Source: DATLWR01 sp035576205 | GTDB taxonomy: Bacteria; Pseudomonadota; Zetaproteobacteria; Mariprofundales; Mariprofundaceae | Assembly (NCBI GenBank): GCA_035576205.1 | Contig: DATLWR010000078.1 | Location: 1-6,163 of the forward strand | Length of the DNA stretch: 6,163 bases | Reading direction: 5' to 3' | Shown: positions 5,368 through 6,163 of the stretch, one piece after another | Position numbering within the stretch: position 1 is the first letter of the stretch | Layout: every line of letters starts with the position of its first letter | Notes under the pieces: generated by a model | Databases searched by the model: none | What the model was told of the DNA's origin: nothing | What the model saw: only the letters and a program-made list of their open reading frames with translations | Position numbers and translations under genes: made by a program

Positions 5368-6078
5368 ATGAAGCTTGCCGAAGAGCACATCGCACGCAGC
5401 TGCCCCGAGCGGGAGATCTGGAACGAACTGCTGCAACTGGACGGCAAGGCGATCATCGAGCTCGGCTGCGGCAAGGCGGAGATCACCCGCGCCATCGCCA
5501 GCGAGGGGCATGACCGGCAGATCAAGGCGCTGGAAGTGGACTCGATCCAGCACCACAACCATCTGGCCATCGACGATTTGCCGAACGTCGAGTTCATCAT
5601 GGCCGGTGCGGAGGACATCCCCTTCCCGGATGAAAGCTTCGACGTCGCCTTCATGTTCAAGTCGCTACACCACGTGCCGCTGGAGCTGATGGATCAGGCG
5701 CTGCTGGAGATTCACCGCGTGCTGAAGCCGGGCGGCCACGCCTACATCTCGGAACCCGTCTTCGCCGGCGATTTCAACGAGATTCTAAGAATGTTCCATA
5801 ACGAGGAGCAGGTTCGCCGCGCCGCCTTCGAGGCGGTGAAGCGCGCCGTCGATAGCAATGTTCTGACCCTTGAAAAGGAAGTGTTCTTCAACTCACCGAT
5901 GCATTTCGACGATTTCGCCGACTTCGAGGCGAAAATCCTCAGGGTGACGCACACCCACCACCAGCTCTCCGACGAGCTCTACGCGCAGGTCAAAACGAAG
6001 TTCGAATCCTTCATGGGCCCGAACGGCGCCAACTTCCTGATGCCGATCCGCATAGATCTATTGAGAAAATTAATCTGA
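5368..6078 (+). CDS. Class I SAM-dependent methyltransferase
   Basis: A 236-residue protein with the Rossmann-like methyltransferase core. Motif I is IIELGCGKAEIT (29-40), where the third Gly of the usual GxGxG is Ala; the acidic residue after the second strand is in ALEVD (54-58); AEDIPFPDESFD (81-92) and the LKPGGHAYISEP strand (119-130) are typical of the Methyltransf_11 group. The C-terminal third (about 131-236) is helical, with many His, Phe and Asp residues, and I do not recognise its family; the substrate is unknown. The frame is open back to a TTG at 5302, but that start would run through the terminator, so ATG 5368 is chosen. No Shine-Dalgarno precedes it, and only 29 bases separate it from the terminator T-tract. 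The last ten codons are AT-rich compared with the rest of the gene. Confidence 0.88.
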   Translation: MKLAEEHIARSCPEREIWNELLQLDGKAIIELGCGKAEITRAIASEGHDRQIKALEVDSIQHHNHLAIDDLPNVEFIMAGAEDIPFPDESFDVAFMFKSLHHVPLELMDQALLEIHRVLKPGGHAYISEPVFAGDFNEILRMFHNEEQVRRAAFEAVKRAVDSNVLTLEKEVFFNSPMHFDDFADFEAKILRVTHTHHQLSDELYAQVKTKFESFMGPNGANFLMPIRIDLLRKLI

Positions 6079-6080
6079 CC

Positions 6081-6112
6081 GAACGTCTGCTTTCGGCCAA
6101 AAGCGGACATTC
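6081..6112 (+). repeat. Palindromic intergenic repeat, possible terminator
   Basis: GAACGTCTGCTTT (6081-6093) and AAAGCGGACATTC (6100-6112) form a 13-position inverted repeat with one mismatch and one G-T pair, around a 6-base loop (CGGCCA). It begins two bases after the methyltransferase stop. The next bases are only moderately T-rich, so it could work as a weak terminator. From memory, GAATGTCCGCTTT-type palindromes occur in many proteobacterial genomes; this needs a search. Confidence 0.6.
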
Positions 6113-6125
6113 ATTCTGCTCCCCA

Positions 6126-6155
6126 GTTACAGTTGCAGAACCCTTAAACTACAAT
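6126..6155 (+). promoter_or_regulatory. Candidate promoter reading out of the window
   Basis: TACAAT (6150-6155), a five-of-six match to the -10 consensus, lies 18 bases after GTTACA (6126-6131), which matches four of six positions of the -35 consensus. The stretch is AT-rich in an otherwise GC-rich region and would start transcription near 6162 for a gene beyond the right edge. Confidence 0.4.
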
Positions 6156-6163
6156 CTGTGCTT

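Overview
The window reads as a compact, GC-rich, Gram-negative chromosomal segment, most likely from a betaproteobacterium. The grounds are stand-alone hisI and hisE genes placed head to tail, a HIT gene directly after hisE, a C5-pathway HemL, a SPOR-domain inner-membrane protein and a Tim44-like membrane protein. The lineage is an inference from gene content and protein style; no rRNA or other decisive marker is present. Every gene I can support lies on the + strand. No insertion sequence, phage gene, CRISPR array, tRNA or rRNA is visible.

Layout. Bases 1-1419 carry the 3' part of a gene for a bitopic inner-membrane protein: a Pro/Ala-rich and acidic cytoplasmic part, one membrane helix, a coiled coil, a Pro/Ala linker and a C-terminal SPOR domain. 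The 92-bp gap at 1420-1511 holds a strong hairpin with a consensus -35 box in its loop, a candidate hemL promoter. hemL (1512-2807) makes 5-aminolevulinate for tetrapyrrole synthesis. A 117-bp gap (2808-2924) contains a small inverted repeat and a 12-bp hairpin that ends six bases before the hisI start.

From 2925 to 5286 five genes are packed so tightly that they are almost certainly one operon: hisI and hisE (consecutive early steps of histidine synthesis) overlap; hisE and a HIT-family (HinT-like) gene overlap; a DUF721/DciA-like gene follows after 3 bases; a Tim44-like membrane protein follows after 6 bases. A clean intrinsic terminator with a GNRA loop (5305-5338) closes this operon. Next comes a class I SAM-dependent methyltransferase (5368-6078) with no visible ribosome binding site. 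The window ends with a near-perfect palindromic repeat (6081-6112) and a candidate promoter reading out of the window.

The genes do not form one pathway. HemL, HisI and HisE are housekeeping enzymes; the HIT, DciA-like, Tim44-like and methyltransferase products have general or unknown cellular roles. I found no convincing undescribed multi-gene system. The points most worth a second look are the hairpin/promoter overlap before hemL, the hairpin over the hisI ribosome binding site, the DciA-like gene in a histidine/HIT operon, and the palindrome at the right end.
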